A stretch of 64,000 nt of DNA from Actinocatenispora thailandica (GCF_016865425.1 NZ_AP023355.1:6632198-6696197), one strand, 5' to 3'. Positions 36,190 through 44,942 are shown, numbered from the stretch's first letter. Program-made: numbers and translations. The notes: a model not told the origin generated them from the letters alone.

Positions 36190-36242
36190 GACCAAACCCT
36201 TCCCGTCAGGCGCCGGCACGTCAGCCGGCGATCGATCTGAAC

Positions 36243-36275
36243 TGTACTGGACAGTACATATGAACTCAACAGTTC
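36243..36275. promoter_or_regulatory. TetR operators in divergent region
   Basis: TGTACTG-GA-CAGTACA (36243-36258) is a perfect 7-bp inverted repeat. GAACT-N4-AGTTC (36262-36275) follows. They lie between the FMN reductase (start 36189) and TetR (start 36318). Confidence 0.7.
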
Positions 36276-36317
36276 AGTTCAGTTCGTGCTAGGCTTCGCC
36301 CGGACGAGGGAGCGTCG

Positions 36318-37028
36318 ATGACATCAACACCGCGACCAGCGCCCACCACGGCGCGGGCGCCGAGCGGCGACCGGGCCGCCCGCAAGCGGCAGGCGATCGT
36401 CAAGGCGGCACGCGCCGCGTTCGTGCGCGACGGCTTCGACATCGGGATGGACGCCATCGCCGCCGCGGCGGGCGTCTCCAAGGTCACCGTCTACAACCAC
36501 TACGGCAGCAAGGAAGCCCTGTTCATCGCCGTCATCGGCGACGCGATGGAGGAGGCACTCGGCGACGTGGTGGCCGGTACCGCCCAACGGCTGGCCAACT
36601 CCGACGACCTCGCCGCGGCGCTGCGCTGGACCGGCCGCGCCTGGGTCGACAGCATGGCCCGGCCGGACATGCTCGCGCTACGTCACCTGGTCGTCAGCGA
36701 GGTCCGGCGCTTCCCCGACCTCGGCTCCGCCTGGGGCGAGCACGGCCCCGGCCGGGCCCGACCCGCGCTGGCCGCGGCGTTCCAACGACTCATCGACGCC
36801 GGGCGGCTGACCATGCCCGACATCGACGTCGCCATCATCCAGTTCTCCTCGCTGGTGCTCTACCCACACCTGATCCACAGCGCCTACGGAGCCCGCCTCG
36901 ACAACCACACCACCGAACGGTTGATCGACTCCGGGGTCGACATGTTCCTCGCCTACTACAACTACCGCCCGTCCCACCACGACGGACGGCGCTCCCCGAC
37001 CGGCGGCTCCAGCGGTACGGCCGGCTGA
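36318..37028 (+). CDS. TetR-family regulator
   Basis: A 236-residue TetR protein from ATG 36318. The HTH is RQAIVKAARAAFVRDGFDIGMDAIAAAAGVSKVTVYNHY in three helices, then GSKEALFIAVI. The C-terminal domain resembles TetR_C_AefR-like members (ALRHLVVSEVRRFPDLG). Divergent from the FMN reductase/serine hydrolase pair and placed next to two inverted repeats, so it probably represses them and itself. The last 22 codons overlap an open minus-strand frame (see the repeat entry at 37145). Confidence 0.9.
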   Translation: MTSTPRPAPTTARAPSGDRAARKRQAIVKAARAAFVRDGFDIGMDAIAAAAGVSKVTVYNHYGSKEALFIAVIGDAMEEALGDVVAGTAQRLANSDDLAAALRWTGRAWVDSMARPDMLALRHLVVSEVRRFPDLGSAWGEHGPGRARPALAAAFQRLIDAGRLTMPDIDVAIIQFSSLVLYPHLIHSAYGARLDNHTTERLIDSGVDMFLAYYNYRPSHHDGRRSPTGGSSGTAG

Positions 37029-37144
37029 CCGGTCGGCGCCACCAGCCAACGCCCCGTCCACGGCCCGGGGCTCACGCAGGCGCCCCGCACCCGCCGGACG
37101 ATCTCGTCGAGTCGGACGCGGTCGACCTCGACCACGAAGTCGAT

Positions 37145-37232
37145 GGCCGTCGGCCGTCGGCCGTTGGCCGTTGGGCGTTGGCCGTCGGGCGTTCGGCGTT
37201 CGGCGTTCGGCGTTCGGCGTTCGGCGTTCGGC
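37145..37232. repeat. heptamer tandem repeat (GTTCGGC type)
   Basis: Positions 37191-37232 are six exact copies of GTTCGGC. Upstream to 37145 the 7-bp period continues in degenerate form (GGCCGTC/GGCCGTT/GGGCGTT). Because 21 bp is seven codons, minus-strand reading gives the repeated peptide TPNAERR, followed by IDFVVEVDRVRLDEIVRRVRG (36962-37140), which has coding character. The only gene-free DNA here is 37029-37262. Confidence 0.8.
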
Positions 37233-37262
37233 GGAGCAGGGTCGCCTCCGACGCTGCCTCTC

Positions 37263-38216
37263 CTAGATGTCCTGCTCCCAGCTGCCACGCGTGTCGACGT
37301 CCGCGGCGTCCGCCAGCGCCTCCAGCTCCGCGATCTCGTCGTCGGCGAGCTCGATGTCCAGGGCTCGGGTCAGCCCGTCGATGTGCTCCGGCTTCGTCAC
37401 GCCGATGATCGGGGTGGTCCCCTTGGCGATGGCCCAGGCGGTGGCGACCTCGGCAGCGGACGCGCCTCGGTCCTCGCCGACCGCCCGCATCCTGTCCGTC
37501 AGCGCCTGCAACTGGGGCAGGATGCCGTTGTACGCGGCCGCCCGGCTGCTGCCCGCCGGCAACGGATGGGCCGGGCCGTATCTGCCGGTCAGCGCCCCCT
37601 GCTCGAGGACCATGTAGGAGAAGAACCGCACGTCGTGCTGGCGGCAGTGATCGATGATGCCCGCTCGCTCGGAACCTCGGTACAGCAGGCTGTAGTGGTT
37701 CTGGACCGCCTCCACGCGGAAGCCGGCGTCGCCGAGGATCCGATCGGCGAGAGTGATCTCCGCCAGATTATGGTTCGAGACGCCGACATGCTTGATCCGG
37801 CCGCTGCGCAGCAGCGGTACCAGAAGCGGCGTCCAGCGGGCCACGTCGGCGGGGTTGTGGATCCAGTACAGATCCACCTGGTCCGTGCCCATCCGGACGA
37901 GGCTGCGCTGGAGCATGTCCGCGACCGGATCGTCGCCGTCGCCCGCGATTTGCGGGGTGAACTTCGTCGACAGTTGGTACCCGCCGCGGGCGTGGCCGTT
38001 CAGCGCCTGGCCGAGGACCGTCTCGGCGCGGCCCATGCCGTACACCGCGGCGGTGTCCCACAAGGTGAACCCGTACGACTGCGCCTTCGCCACGATCTCT
38101 CGCCGGCCGGCCGCGGTCAGCTGACTGCCGAAATGGCCGTCGCCCGCTTCGCCGCTGTCTCCCCAGGCCCACGTCCCCAGTGCCACCGCCGGCGCGGTGA
38201 GCGTCGTGCTCGTCAT
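37263..38216 (-). CDS. aldo/keto reductase
   Basis: A 317-residue TIM-barrel reductase from ATG 38216. Catalytic tetrad signs: LWDTAAVYGMGRAE (Asp, Tyr), STKF (Lys) and WIHNP (His). GVSNHNLAEI and the C-terminal IIGVTKPEHIDGL (NADPH phosphate site) are typical of the AKR13/YhdN-like group. It reduces aldehydes or ketones with NADPH; the substrate is unknown. Divergent from an MmyB-type XRE regulator across AGGGGGT-N9-ACCCCCT. Confidence 0.92.
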   Translation of the reverse strand: MTSTTLTAPAVALGTWAWGDSGEAGDGHFGSQLTAAGRREIVAKAQSYGFTLWDTAAVYGMGRAETVLGQALNGHARGGYQLSTKFTPQIAGDGDDPVADMLQRSLVRMGTDQVDLYWIHNPADVARWTPLLVPLLRSGRIKHVGVSNHNLAEITLADRILGDAGFRVEAVQNHYSLLYRGSERAGIIDHCRQHDVRFFSYMVLEQGALTGRYGPAHPLPAGSSRAAAYNGILPQLQALTDRMRAVGEDRGASAAEVATAWAIAKGTTPIIGVTKPEHIDGLTRALDIELADDEIAELEALADAADVDTRGSWEQDI

Positions 38217-38293
38217 GATGTCCGCTACCTCCGTTGCGTGTTCGTCGCATGCAGCAGACCGCGATCGGCGCCACCGGAGAAGGTCGCGTTCAT

Positions 38294-38316
38294 AGGGGGT
38301 ACAGGCTCCACCCCCT
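38294..38316. promoter_or_regulatory. MmyB/XRE operator, site A
   Basis: AGGGGGT-N9-ACCCCCT, a perfect 7-bp inverted repeat between the AKR start (38216, minus) and the XRE start (38340/38349, plus). The left arm plus spacer AGGGGGTACA recurs at 54239-54248 in front of the paralogous XRE gene. Confidence 0.65.
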
Positions 38317-38348
38317 TTGCGCTGTGACCAGCGGTTACGGTGAACGAC

Positions 38349-39253
38349 ATGGACCAGCAGTCCGGCAACCGCGACGAGATCCGGGACTTTCTTGCCAGCC
38401 GGCGCGCCAAGATCACCCCAGCGCAGGTCGGCCTGCCACCCGGCGGCCGTCGCCGGGTCGCCGGCCTGCGGCGTGAAGAGGTCGCCGCCCTCGCCGGCGT
38501 GAGCACGGAGTGGTACACGCGGCTGGAGAAAGGGCACATCGGTGGCGTGTCCGACGACGTCCTCGACGCGGTCGCTCGCGCCCTGCGACTGGACGACGAC
38601 GAACGGACCTACCTGTTCGACCTGGCCCGGTCAGCACGGCCCGCGAGCCGCACGCCATCTCGCCGCCGGGACGCCGACGTCCCGCCCCCGGTGCGGTGGC
38701 TGCTGGACTCCATGACGATGTCCTCGGCCTTCGTACGCAACGGCCGCACGGACGTCGTCGCCAGCAACGCCCTGGCCCGCGCACTGTACGCGCCGATGTT
38801 CGCCAGCACCACCGTCGATCGGCGCGGCCGCCCCAACATCACCCGCTACATCTTCCTCGACCCCGGCGCACACGACTTCTTCGTCGATTGGGACGCCGCC
38901 GGCAATGCCACCGCGGCCCTCCTGCGCGCAGAAGCCGGGCGCGAACCCTACGACCGGGCGCTGCGCGCACTCATCGGCGAGCTGTGCACCCTCAGCCCCG
39001 AGTTCCGCGACCGGTGGGCCGCGCACGACGTCCTGGTTCGCCACAACGGCATCAAACGACTCCAGCACCCCGACGTCGGCCACCTGGAACTGACCTTCCA
39101 GTCCCTCGACCTGCCCCTGTCCCCCGAGCCGTACACGACCTGGTCACCTACACCGCCGAACCCGGCACCGCATCCGAAGAGCGGCTCAAACTCCTCGCCA
39201 GCTGGGCAGCCACGCGGCCTCCGACGACAGAGCCCGCCCACGACTCTCCCTGA
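38349..39253 (+). pseudogene. MmyB-type XRE regulator with one frameshift
   Basis: Start ATG 38349 (or GTG 38340). N-terminal XRE HTH: RRVAGLRREEVAALAGVSTEWYTRLEKGHIGGVSDDVLDAVARAL in order. The MmyB ligand-binding PAS-like domain follows (VRWLLDSM, NGRTDVVASNALARALY, FLDPGAHDFFVDWD, RWAAHDV, GHLELTFQSLDLPLSP). After 39120 the family continues in the next frame: AVHDLVTYTAEPGTASEERLKLLASWAA to 39253. One C added to the five at 39121-39125 repairs it. MmyB-type regulators bind small, possibly fatty or redox-linked ligands. Divergent from an aldo/keto reductase. Confidence 0.88.
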
Positions 39254-39534
39254 GTCATCGATGCCCGGGTCCGAGATCGCCCAGGTCGCGGATGCTTCGC
39301 GCGATCACGCCGATACCCGCCGCGGACCGTACGACAATCGGTGATCATGGAGTGTGGCGTTCCTCTACAACGCCTCGAAGCTGCGCCGTCCGAAGAAGCA
39401 CCGAGACGCTGCATGCCGAACTGGCTCCCACATCCAACCCGACCGCCGGGCCAGCTGCCTGCCCAGCAGCAACCTCCGCCGCCGTCTCCAACTCCGCCAC
39501 GAATGATCCTTCCCGCCGAGACACCCGCCCCAGC

Positions 39535-39738
39535 ATGCGCTGGCCTGGCCGAAGCTCTCGATCGTCACGTCCCTCGCCCTCCGGCACGGCACGCCGTTGG
39601 AACCGATCGTCGAGTATCTGCGGGACACCCGGTTCGAGCCCGCCGGCTGACCGACCCCACCCCGAGATGCCGGAGGCCAGCTCCCTGCTGGACTACTTCG
39701 CACGTCGACTGTCGATCGACTTCCCCCACCAGACCTGA
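39535..39738 (+). pseudogene. remnant of B12-dependent ribonucleotide reductase C terminus (TSCPD)
   Basis: Plus-strand pieces read AWPKLSIVTSLALRHGTPLE, VEYLRDTRFEPAG and, one frame over, PEMPEASSLLDYFARRLSIDF. They match the end of NrdJ-type reductases (LRHGxPLE, RFEPAGWT, DYxxRRLAxDF). Adding one G at about 39649 and one C at about 39658 gives FEPAGWTDPHPEMPEASSLL with no gap. The rest of the enzyme is absent. The flanks 39254-39534 and 39739-40054 show no gene I can support. Confidence 0.65.
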
Positions 39739-40054
39739 CCATTTCAGTCGGGTTGCCGAGTTGCCTGTCCGGTCGGAACTGGTCGTACACCGAAGGTTCG
39801 ACGGGCGGCTTCACTGGACTTGTCCACGGCCTCCGGTAACCCTTTGCTGGACGGTCGGCCAGTGCAAGCAGCAGACTGTGCCTGTGGCGTGAGGGCGTCA
39901 TGCTTCGGGTAGAGCTGGCCGAGCCCGGTGAAGAGTGTCGTCGGTCCGGAACGGGTGGCCGGCAGCGGGCGCCGGGGCCTGGGCGTCGCCGGGCATCCGC
40001 AGCGCCCACGCCTGGACGCACCAGGCTCCGCGACTGGTGATGCCGTGACATCGG

Positions 40055-40705
40055 TCAGCTGTCGATGTGGGCATCAACAGCGAGGAGCGCAGCCTGCACG
40101 CGGTTGGTAACGCCGAGGGTGCTCAGGATGCGGCTGACATGGGCCTTGACGGTGGCGTCCCGCATGCCGAGTCGCGCTGCGATGTCGTTGTTGGCGAGTC
40201 CGGTGGCCACCAGGGTCAGTACGTCGCGCTCGCGGGGGGTGAGGCGCGCGATCCGCTCCCGGGCTGCTGCGGTCTTGGGTTGGCTTTTGTGGTGGTAGCG
40301 ATCGATGACGCGGCGCGCGGCGCGGGGGTGCAGCATCGCGGATCCGGCAGCGACGAGGTGCACGGCGCGGAGTATCTCGCTGGGGTCGGTGTCTTTGAGG
40401 AGGAAGCCGTCGGCGCCGGCGGCGAGGGCGTCGTAGACGTACTCGTCGAGGTCGAAGGTGGTCAACGTGATGACTCGTGGTGGATGCGCGAGGGCACGTA
40501 GCTGCGTGATCGCCGTGATCCCGTCCATGCGTGGCATCCGCACGTCGACTAGTGCGACGTCGACGCGGTGCAGGGTGGCCTGTTCGATCGCCGCGAGTCC
40601 ATCGGCAGCCTGGGCGATGACATCGATGCCGTCGTCGGTGGTGAGCAGGTCAGCCAGTCCGAGGCGTACCAGCGCATCGTCGTCGACGATCATGGTTCGG
40701 ATCAT
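40055..40705 (-). CDS. NarL/LuxR-type response regulator
   Basis: A 216-residue response regulator from ATG 40705. Receiver: MIVDDDALVRLGLADLL, phospho-Asp in ALVDVRMPRMDG, Thr in TLTTF, Lys in LLKDTDP. C-terminal LuxR HTH: LTPRERDVLTLVATGLANNDIAARLGMRDATVKAHVSRILSTLGV. Its ATG overlaps the kinase stop (ATGA), so the DesK-like kinase is its partner. It probably controls its own operon and possibly the divergent methyltransferase unit. Confidence 0.95.
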   Translation of the reverse strand: MIRTMIVDDDALVRLGLADLLTTDDGIDVIAQAADGLAAIEQATLHRVDVALVDVRMPRMDGITAITQLRALAHPPRVITLTTFDLDEYVYDALAAGADGFLLKDTDPSEILRAVHLVAAGSAMLHPRAARRVIDRYHHKSQPKTAAARERIARLTPRERDVLTLVATGLANNDIAARLGMRDATVKAHVSRILSTLGVTNRVQAALLAVDAHIDS

Positions 40706-41835
40706 GGTGTGTCCTCGTGCTCGCTGTCGTGGTGTTGGGGAAGGCTCGCCGACAGGCGCCAGGTGCCCTGGCCGGCCGGGCCGACCTGCAGCGTCCCTCC
40801 CAACGCGGTGACCCGTTCTCGTAGACCCACCAGGCCGAAGCCGCTCGAGACCGCGGGGATGCCGGCGCGGCCGGCCTGGTTGGTGACCAGGACGCTGGCG
40901 TCCGGGGGAAGGTAATCGATGTGCACGTCGACAGGCGCGCCGTGGGCGTGCTTTCTGGCGTTGGTGAGCGCTTCCTGGACCAGCCGGTAGACGGCGAGTT
41001 GGTGCGCCGCGGGCACCTGGTCCGGCACTCCGCGCACGCATGCCTGAATCTGCTGGCCTCCGGTCCGTGCTTGTTCGATCACCTCTCCGACGTCGCGCAG
41101 GACGGGTGCGTGGGATCGGTCGGCGTCGGGGTCACGCAGCGCGCCGAGCACGTCTCGTAGATCCGCCAACGCTTCTGTGGAGGTGGTGCGCAGCACGGTG
41201 AGTCGGCTGGTGATCGAGTCCGGCAGGGAGGCCGATCGTGCGGCCAGGGCACCGCTGTGCAGGGCAATGAGACTGAGCCGGTGGGCCAACACGTCATGCA
41301 TTTCGGCTGCGATGTGGGCGCGCTCCGCGGCCCTGGCGGCCTGCTCCCGCAACTGTCGTTCAAGGCGAAGGTGGTCAACCTCCAGGTTGAGGTCGGCGAC
41401 AAGCTGACGACGTTTGCCAATCCACAGGCCGACGACGACCACCATGATCAGAAACAGGCTCGAACCGTACGGTTGCGGTGTCCACAGCGAGCTGGCAGGA
41501 CGGGTCACGATGTTGGCTGCCAGCGCCAGCACAGCGCAGCCCGCGGCCAGCCAAGCGCGGCGGCGAGCGGACAGGTCGAACAGTGCCAGCAGCAGCAACG
41601 GAAGCAGCGGCCATCCCCACCAGCCTGCCGCGGCGGTGCCCAGCGCGGGGGCCACGGGCCAGGGCACCCTCGGCACCAGCAGCGCCACGCCGCACAGCAG
41701 GGCCGCAGCCGACGCCGGGGTCGCGTAGCGGCCGGTGAAGGTTGAGGAGCTGTTCTGCACGGCGGACAGGGTCAGCACAACCACCAGGACACCGCGACCG
41801 ATCGCCGTCCGCCGGATACTGCCACGTGCGTTCAC
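40702..41835 (-). CDS. DesK/NarX-type sensor histidine kinase
   Basis: A 377-residue kinase from GTG 41835. The N-terminal half has about five hydrophobic segments without an external sensor domain, suggesting it senses the membrane. Dimerisation/phosphoacceptor helix: AEMHDVLAHRLSLIALHSGAL (HisKA_3 His). ATPase: LVQEALTNARKHA (N box) and SSGFGLVGLRERV (G box). It phosphorylates the coupled LuxR regulator. The divergent gap to the methyltransferase gene (start 41969) has AGGAAC-N5-GTTCCT at 41940-41956, a likely regulator site. Confidence 0.93.
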   Translation of the reverse strand: MNARGSIRRTAIGRGVLVVVLTLSAVQNSSSTFTGRYATPASAAALLCGVALLVPRVPWPVAPALGTAAAGWWGWPLLPLLLLALFDLSARRRAWLAAGCAVLALAANIVTRPASSLWTPQPYGSSLFLIMVVVVGLWIGKRRQLVADLNLEVDHLRLERQLREQAARAAERAHIAAEMHDVLAHRLSLIALHSGALAARSASLPDSITSRLTVLRTTSTEALADLRDVLGALRDPDADRSHAPVLRDVGEVIEQARTGGQQIQACVRGVPDQVPAAHQLAVYRLVQEALTNARKHAHGAPVDVHIDYLPPDASVLVTNQAGRAGIPAVSSGFGLVGLRERVTALGGTLQVGPAGQGTWRLSASLPQHHDSEHEDTP

Positions 41836-41939
41836 CCGGCGAGCCTAGACACCGGCCCGGTAGCTACATCGAGCGCCGTTCTGCCACGCCCACCCCCTAC
41901 TTTGGTCGGCGCGGTTCACCGAAAATCGGCTGATTCCGT

Positions 41940-41956
41940 AGGAACCAGCCGTTCCT
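41940..41956. promoter_or_regulatory. inverted repeat in divergent promoter region
   Basis: AGGAAC-N5-GTTCCT, perfect 6-bp arms, 12 bp before the methyltransferase start and 104 bp from the kinase start. Possible site for the adjacent LuxR-type regulator. Confidence 0.5.
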
Positions 41957-41968
41957 AGCGTCGAGGGC

Positions 41969-42670
41969 ATGAACGATGTTGACCTGACCCCACGCGATCC
42001 ATCTGCGTTCCGTGACGGGTGGATGTTCGTGCGCGAGGCGGCGCGAGACCTGCGCACAACCGGTGCCATCGCACCCAGCGGCAAGGCACTGTCATGGGCG
42101 TTGACGCAACCGGTACGCGCTCAGGCTTCCCGGCCTCTGTCCGTTTTGGAGGTCGGCGCGGGGACCGGTTCGGTCACTCGGGTCCTGATCGATGTCCTGT
42201 CGGCAGGAAGCCGCCTCGACGTCGTGGAAAGCAATCGGCGTTTCGCCGCCCGACTGCGGCGGCTGGTGGACGCTCATCCCCGGTTGGCGGCTCTGCCACA
42301 CCAGGTCCAGATACATCAGGACTCGATCGAGCAGTTCGCGCCCGCCGACCGGTATGACGTGATCATCTCCGGTCTACCGATGAAGAACTTCAGCCCGCAC
42401 CAGGTCGAACGGATCATGGACAAGTACCAGCAGCTGCTGCACCCCGGCGGCGTCCTCACCTACTTCGCCTACCGCGGTGCCCGGCATGCCCGGGTCCTCC
42501 TGGGATCGAGGCGAGAGTCACGCCGCCACGACGCCGTCGACCGACTAATGAACGACTATCAGCAGCGGTTGGCCATCACCACTCGCACCGTGTGGGCCAA
42601 CCTTCCGCCCGCGGCCGTCTGGCAACTCCAGACGGCCGACGCTCCGGCACCGTCACCCGAATCACGCTGA
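41969..42670 (+). CDS. PmtA-like phospholipid/SAM methyltransferase
   Basis: A 233-residue class I methyltransferase from ATG 41969. The opening FVREAARDLRTTGAIAPSGKAL and the SAM motif VLEVGAGTGSVTRVL match PmtA-like phospholipid N-methyltransferases; the acidic ribose contact is LDVVESN, and motif IV is ISGLPMKNF. It probably methylates phosphatidylethanolamine or a related lipid, at the membrane surface. Divergent from a membrane-sensing two-component system and followed by a truncated DedA gene, which also points to lipid work. Confidence 0.85.
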   Translation: MNDVDLTPRDPSAFRDGWMFVREAARDLRTTGAIAPSGKALSWALTQPVRAQASRPLSVLEVGAGTGSVTRVLIDVLSAGSRLDVVESNRRFAARLRRLVDAHPRLAALPHQVQIHQDSIEQFAPADRYDVIISGLPMKNFSPHQVERIMDKYQQLLHPGGVLTYFAYRGARHARVLLGSRRESRRHDAVDRLMNDYQQRLAITTRTVWANLPPAAVWQLQTADAPAPSPESR

Positions 42671-42685
42671 AGGCTGCGCCTGGCA

Positions 42686-42862
42686 GTGAGCATCCCTCTA
42701 GCGGGCCAGATACCCCCCGACGCGATATGTGCAGTCCTCGTCGCGGTGATCCTCGCCGAATCGGTGCTGTTTATCGGCGCATTCGTCCCCACCTTCACCG
42801 TGCTTCCTCGGCACGGAAGCCGTCACCCAGCACAGCTCGCCCCGGCGCCCGTCACGAGCTGA
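42686..42862 (+). pseudogene. truncated DedA-family membrane protein
   Basis: GTG 42686 reads 58 residues: IPLAGQIPPDAICAVLVAVI, LAESVLFIGAFVPTFTVL, then a stop at 42860-42862. This is the N terminus of a DedA/SNARE-associated protein, with the first amphipathic helix and re-entrant segment (AES...IGAFVP). The remaining about 140 residues are absent. It follows the PmtA-like gene by 15 bp, a common pairing in actinobacteria. Confidence 0.65.
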
Positions 42863-42939
42863 CCACGCCACGCCGGCCGGTCGTGCAGGTCCGTGGCTCG
42901 TTATGAGATCGGCCAGGGGCCTGCACGACTGCACGCGGG

Positions 42940-43290
42940 TCAGTCTCTCGGTGCGCTCTGTTCGCGCGGGGATCCGCTGTGCGTCGTTGCGATGCTACGT
43001 TTGGCCAGTTCGCGTTCCGCTCGGGACTGGTGGCGAATGATGCGGCCGAGCCTCATCGCGCCCTCGTGGTACCGCTCGTAGATCGTGTCGGCCGCGAGCC
43101 GCAGCCCGCCGCGGCGGCGCGCAGCGGGTCGACGGAGTCCGGTTGAGCGCGAGTCTCCGCGGAGATGATCCCTGCAAAAGCTCCCTCGCCGGCGAAGACC
43201 ACCGCGCGCTTGTCAGCGAAATGATGAAAAAGGCCCGCCTGTTCAGGCCGGCCCGTTCGGCGATCTGGGACCGTCGGGCCGACCTCTCGC
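42940..43290 (-). pseudogene. decayed TetR-family regulator
   Basis: Three frames join into a TetR protein: SQIAERAGLNRRAFF (helices 2-3), HHFADKRAVVFAGEGAFAGI, then ADTIYERYHEGAMRLGRII to the stop at 42940. One C missing after the T run (about 43225) and one base missing near 43108 account for the shifts. The first helix is not recognisable, so the gene is also 5' truncated or masked by another shift. It reads away from the quinone oxidoreductase gene. Confidence 0.6.
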
Positions 43291-43355
43291 CACGTCGGTG
43301 ACCGCGCCGCTGGACTGCCGGCCCCGCCGTTGTTCCGCCGCCGGGAACGCCGCTG

Positions 43356-44291
43356 TTAGCGGACGGTGAGGACGATCTTGCCGTCGATGCGGCGCTGGGT
43401 CAGGCGGCCGGCGGCGGTGGCGACCTGTGTCCAGGGCAGCGTCGCATCCAGCGGTACGTGCAGGCTCCCACGATCGACGAGGTCGGCGAGACGGGCGAGG
43501 ATCGGGGCGCAATCGGCCGCCAGCACGTTACCCAGCCACAGCCCCACCAGCCGCGCGCCGCGCGTGCGGTTGAAGGCGTCGACATCGAAGCGGGTGGGCT
43601 GCTGGCTTCCGTTACCGAAACTGACGCAGACGCCGTCGGTGGTCAGCGCGGTGAGCGCCACCGCAAGCGAGTCGCCGCCGACCCCGTCGAGCACCACGTC
43701 GTACCCGGCGTCTGCCACGGCCTCCGGCACGGAACCGAAGACACCGTCGAGCCGCACGCCGTCGGCGGTGAGACGATCGACGAGATCGCTGCGGCGGCTC
43801 ACCGCCGACACGCTGGCCCCGGCGTAGGTGGCAAGTTGGCAGGCGAACCTGCCCACGCCGCCGGCGGCGCCGGTGATCAGGACCCGTCGCCCGATCAACG
43901 GCCCGGCCGATTCCAGGGCCAGCAGCGCCGTGGTCGCCGCGACGGGCAGTGCGCTGGCTGCCTCGTCGGTGACTGCGTCGGGAATCCTCGCCAGCAGGCC
44001 CGGCCGCACGGCGATGCGTTCGGCCCAGGAACCGCGGGGCAGCACGACACCGAAGACCCGAGTACCCCGCGCCGGAGTATCGCCGACGGCGGCAGGTTGC
44101 TCGACGATCCCGGCGAAGTCCCAACCGGGTACGTAGGTGTCGTCGGCAGCCAGAGCGGTACGAGTCTCCCCGGCGTTCAGCGAGAACGCGGTCACCCGCA
44201 CCAACGCCTCCTCGGGTGCGGGGATGGGCGACGGCACGTCGCCCAGGGCAAGTCCGGGGGTACTGCCCGGCACGGTGACGACAGCGCGCAC
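43356..44291 (-). CDS. zinc-free alcohol dehydrogenase/quinone oxidoreductase (MDR)
   Basis: A 311-residue medium-chain dehydrogenase/reductase from GTG 44291. Rossmann motif GAAGGVGRFACQLA; N-terminal GroES-like part with PGWDFAGIVE; C-terminal LTQRRIDGKIVL as in quinone oxidoreductases. No zinc-binding Cys/His set, so it is a zinc-independent reductase of quinones or enones using NADPH. Divergent from a TetR gene with ACGGAAG-N6-CTTCCGT in the gap, its likely repressor site. Confidence 0.92.
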   Translation of the reverse strand: MRAVVTVPGSTPGLALGDVPSPIPAPEEALVRVTAFSLNAGETRTALAADDTYVPGWDFAGIVEQPAAVGDTPARGTRVFGVVLPRGSWAERIAVRPGLLARIPDAVTDEAASALPVAATTALLALESAGPLIGRRVLITGAAGGVGRFACQLATYAGASVSAVSRRSDLVDRLTADGVRLDGVFGSVPEAVADAGYDVVLDGVGGDSLAVALTALTTDGVCVSFGNGSQQPTRFDVDAFNRTRGARLVGLWLGNVLAADCAPILARLADLVDRGSLHVPLDATLPWTQVATAAGRLTQRRIDGKIVLTVR

Positions 44292-44346
44292 GACACGGTC
44301 CCTTCATTTACGAGAACAGGGGTTACCGGTATAGCAACCTGGTATT

Positions 44347-44366
44347 ACGGAAGTCAAGGCTTCCGT
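44347..44366. promoter_or_regulatory. TetR operator in divergent region
   Basis: ACGGAAG-N6-CTTCCGT, perfect 7-bp inverted repeat, 12 bp before the TetR start (44379) and 55 bp from the reductase start (44291). Confidence 0.75.
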
Positions 44367-44378
44367 TAAGCTGGCGTC

Positions 44379-44942
44379 GTGACGGAGGACCGGACGCGAG
44401 GCAGACCGCGCGACCCGGCCGTCGACGAGGCGGCCCTGAGCGCAACGCTCACCCTGCTCGATGAGCACGGCTACGAGCGGCTGCACGTCGCCGACGTCGC
44501 CCGCGCCGCCGGTATCGGGCTCGGTTCGCTCTACCGGCGCTGGCCGACCAAACACGCGCTCGTGGTCGCGGCGCTGCGCGCCGCCGCCGAACACCGCACC
44601 ACCGAGATCAACGGCGACCCCGTCGACGACCTGACCGCCCATCTCGTGTCGGTCGCGACCGCCATCGCCGAACGGGCCGCACCACTGCTGTCGGTCCTCC
44701 TGTCCGCGACCGGCTCCGATCTCGCCGCCGCCGTACGCGAGGCCAAGGTGGCGCCGATCCGCGCCGCCACCCGCGAACGGCTGCGCCCAATCGCCGACGA
44801 GGACATCGATCTGACCGCCCGGGCCGACGCCGGACTCGCGATGATACTGCTGCACCTGATGATCCACGGCGCACCGCCTGACGAGCAGCACATCCGGTCC
44901 CACATCCTGCCCATCATGACCACCGGCAGCGGCTCGACCTGA
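44379..44942 (+). CDS. TetR-family regulator
   Basis: A 187-residue TetR protein from GTG 44379. HTH helices: AALSATLTLLDEHGYERLHVADVARAAGIGLGSLYRRW then PTKHALVVAAL. The C-terminal part matches TetR_C_16-like members (AERAAPLLSVLL, MILLHLMIHGAPP). Divergent from the quinone oxidoreductase and separated by a perfect inverted repeat, so it probably represses that gene in response to an electrophile or quinone. Confidence 0.92.
   Translation: MTEDRTRGRPRDPAVDEAALSATLTLLDEHGYERLHVADVARAAGIGLGSLYRRWPTKHALVVAALRAAAEHRTTEINGDPVDDLTAHLVSVATAIAERAAPLLSVLLSATGSDLAAAVREAKVAPIRAATRERLRPIADEDIDLTARADAGLAMILLHLMIHGAPPDEQHIRSHILPIMTTGSGST

Noticed and set aside
39345-39587. Minus-strand frame reading LETAAEVAAGQAAGPAVGLDV
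   Set aside because: Ala/Gly/Val-rich, overlaps the NrdJ-like remnant and has no family signature.
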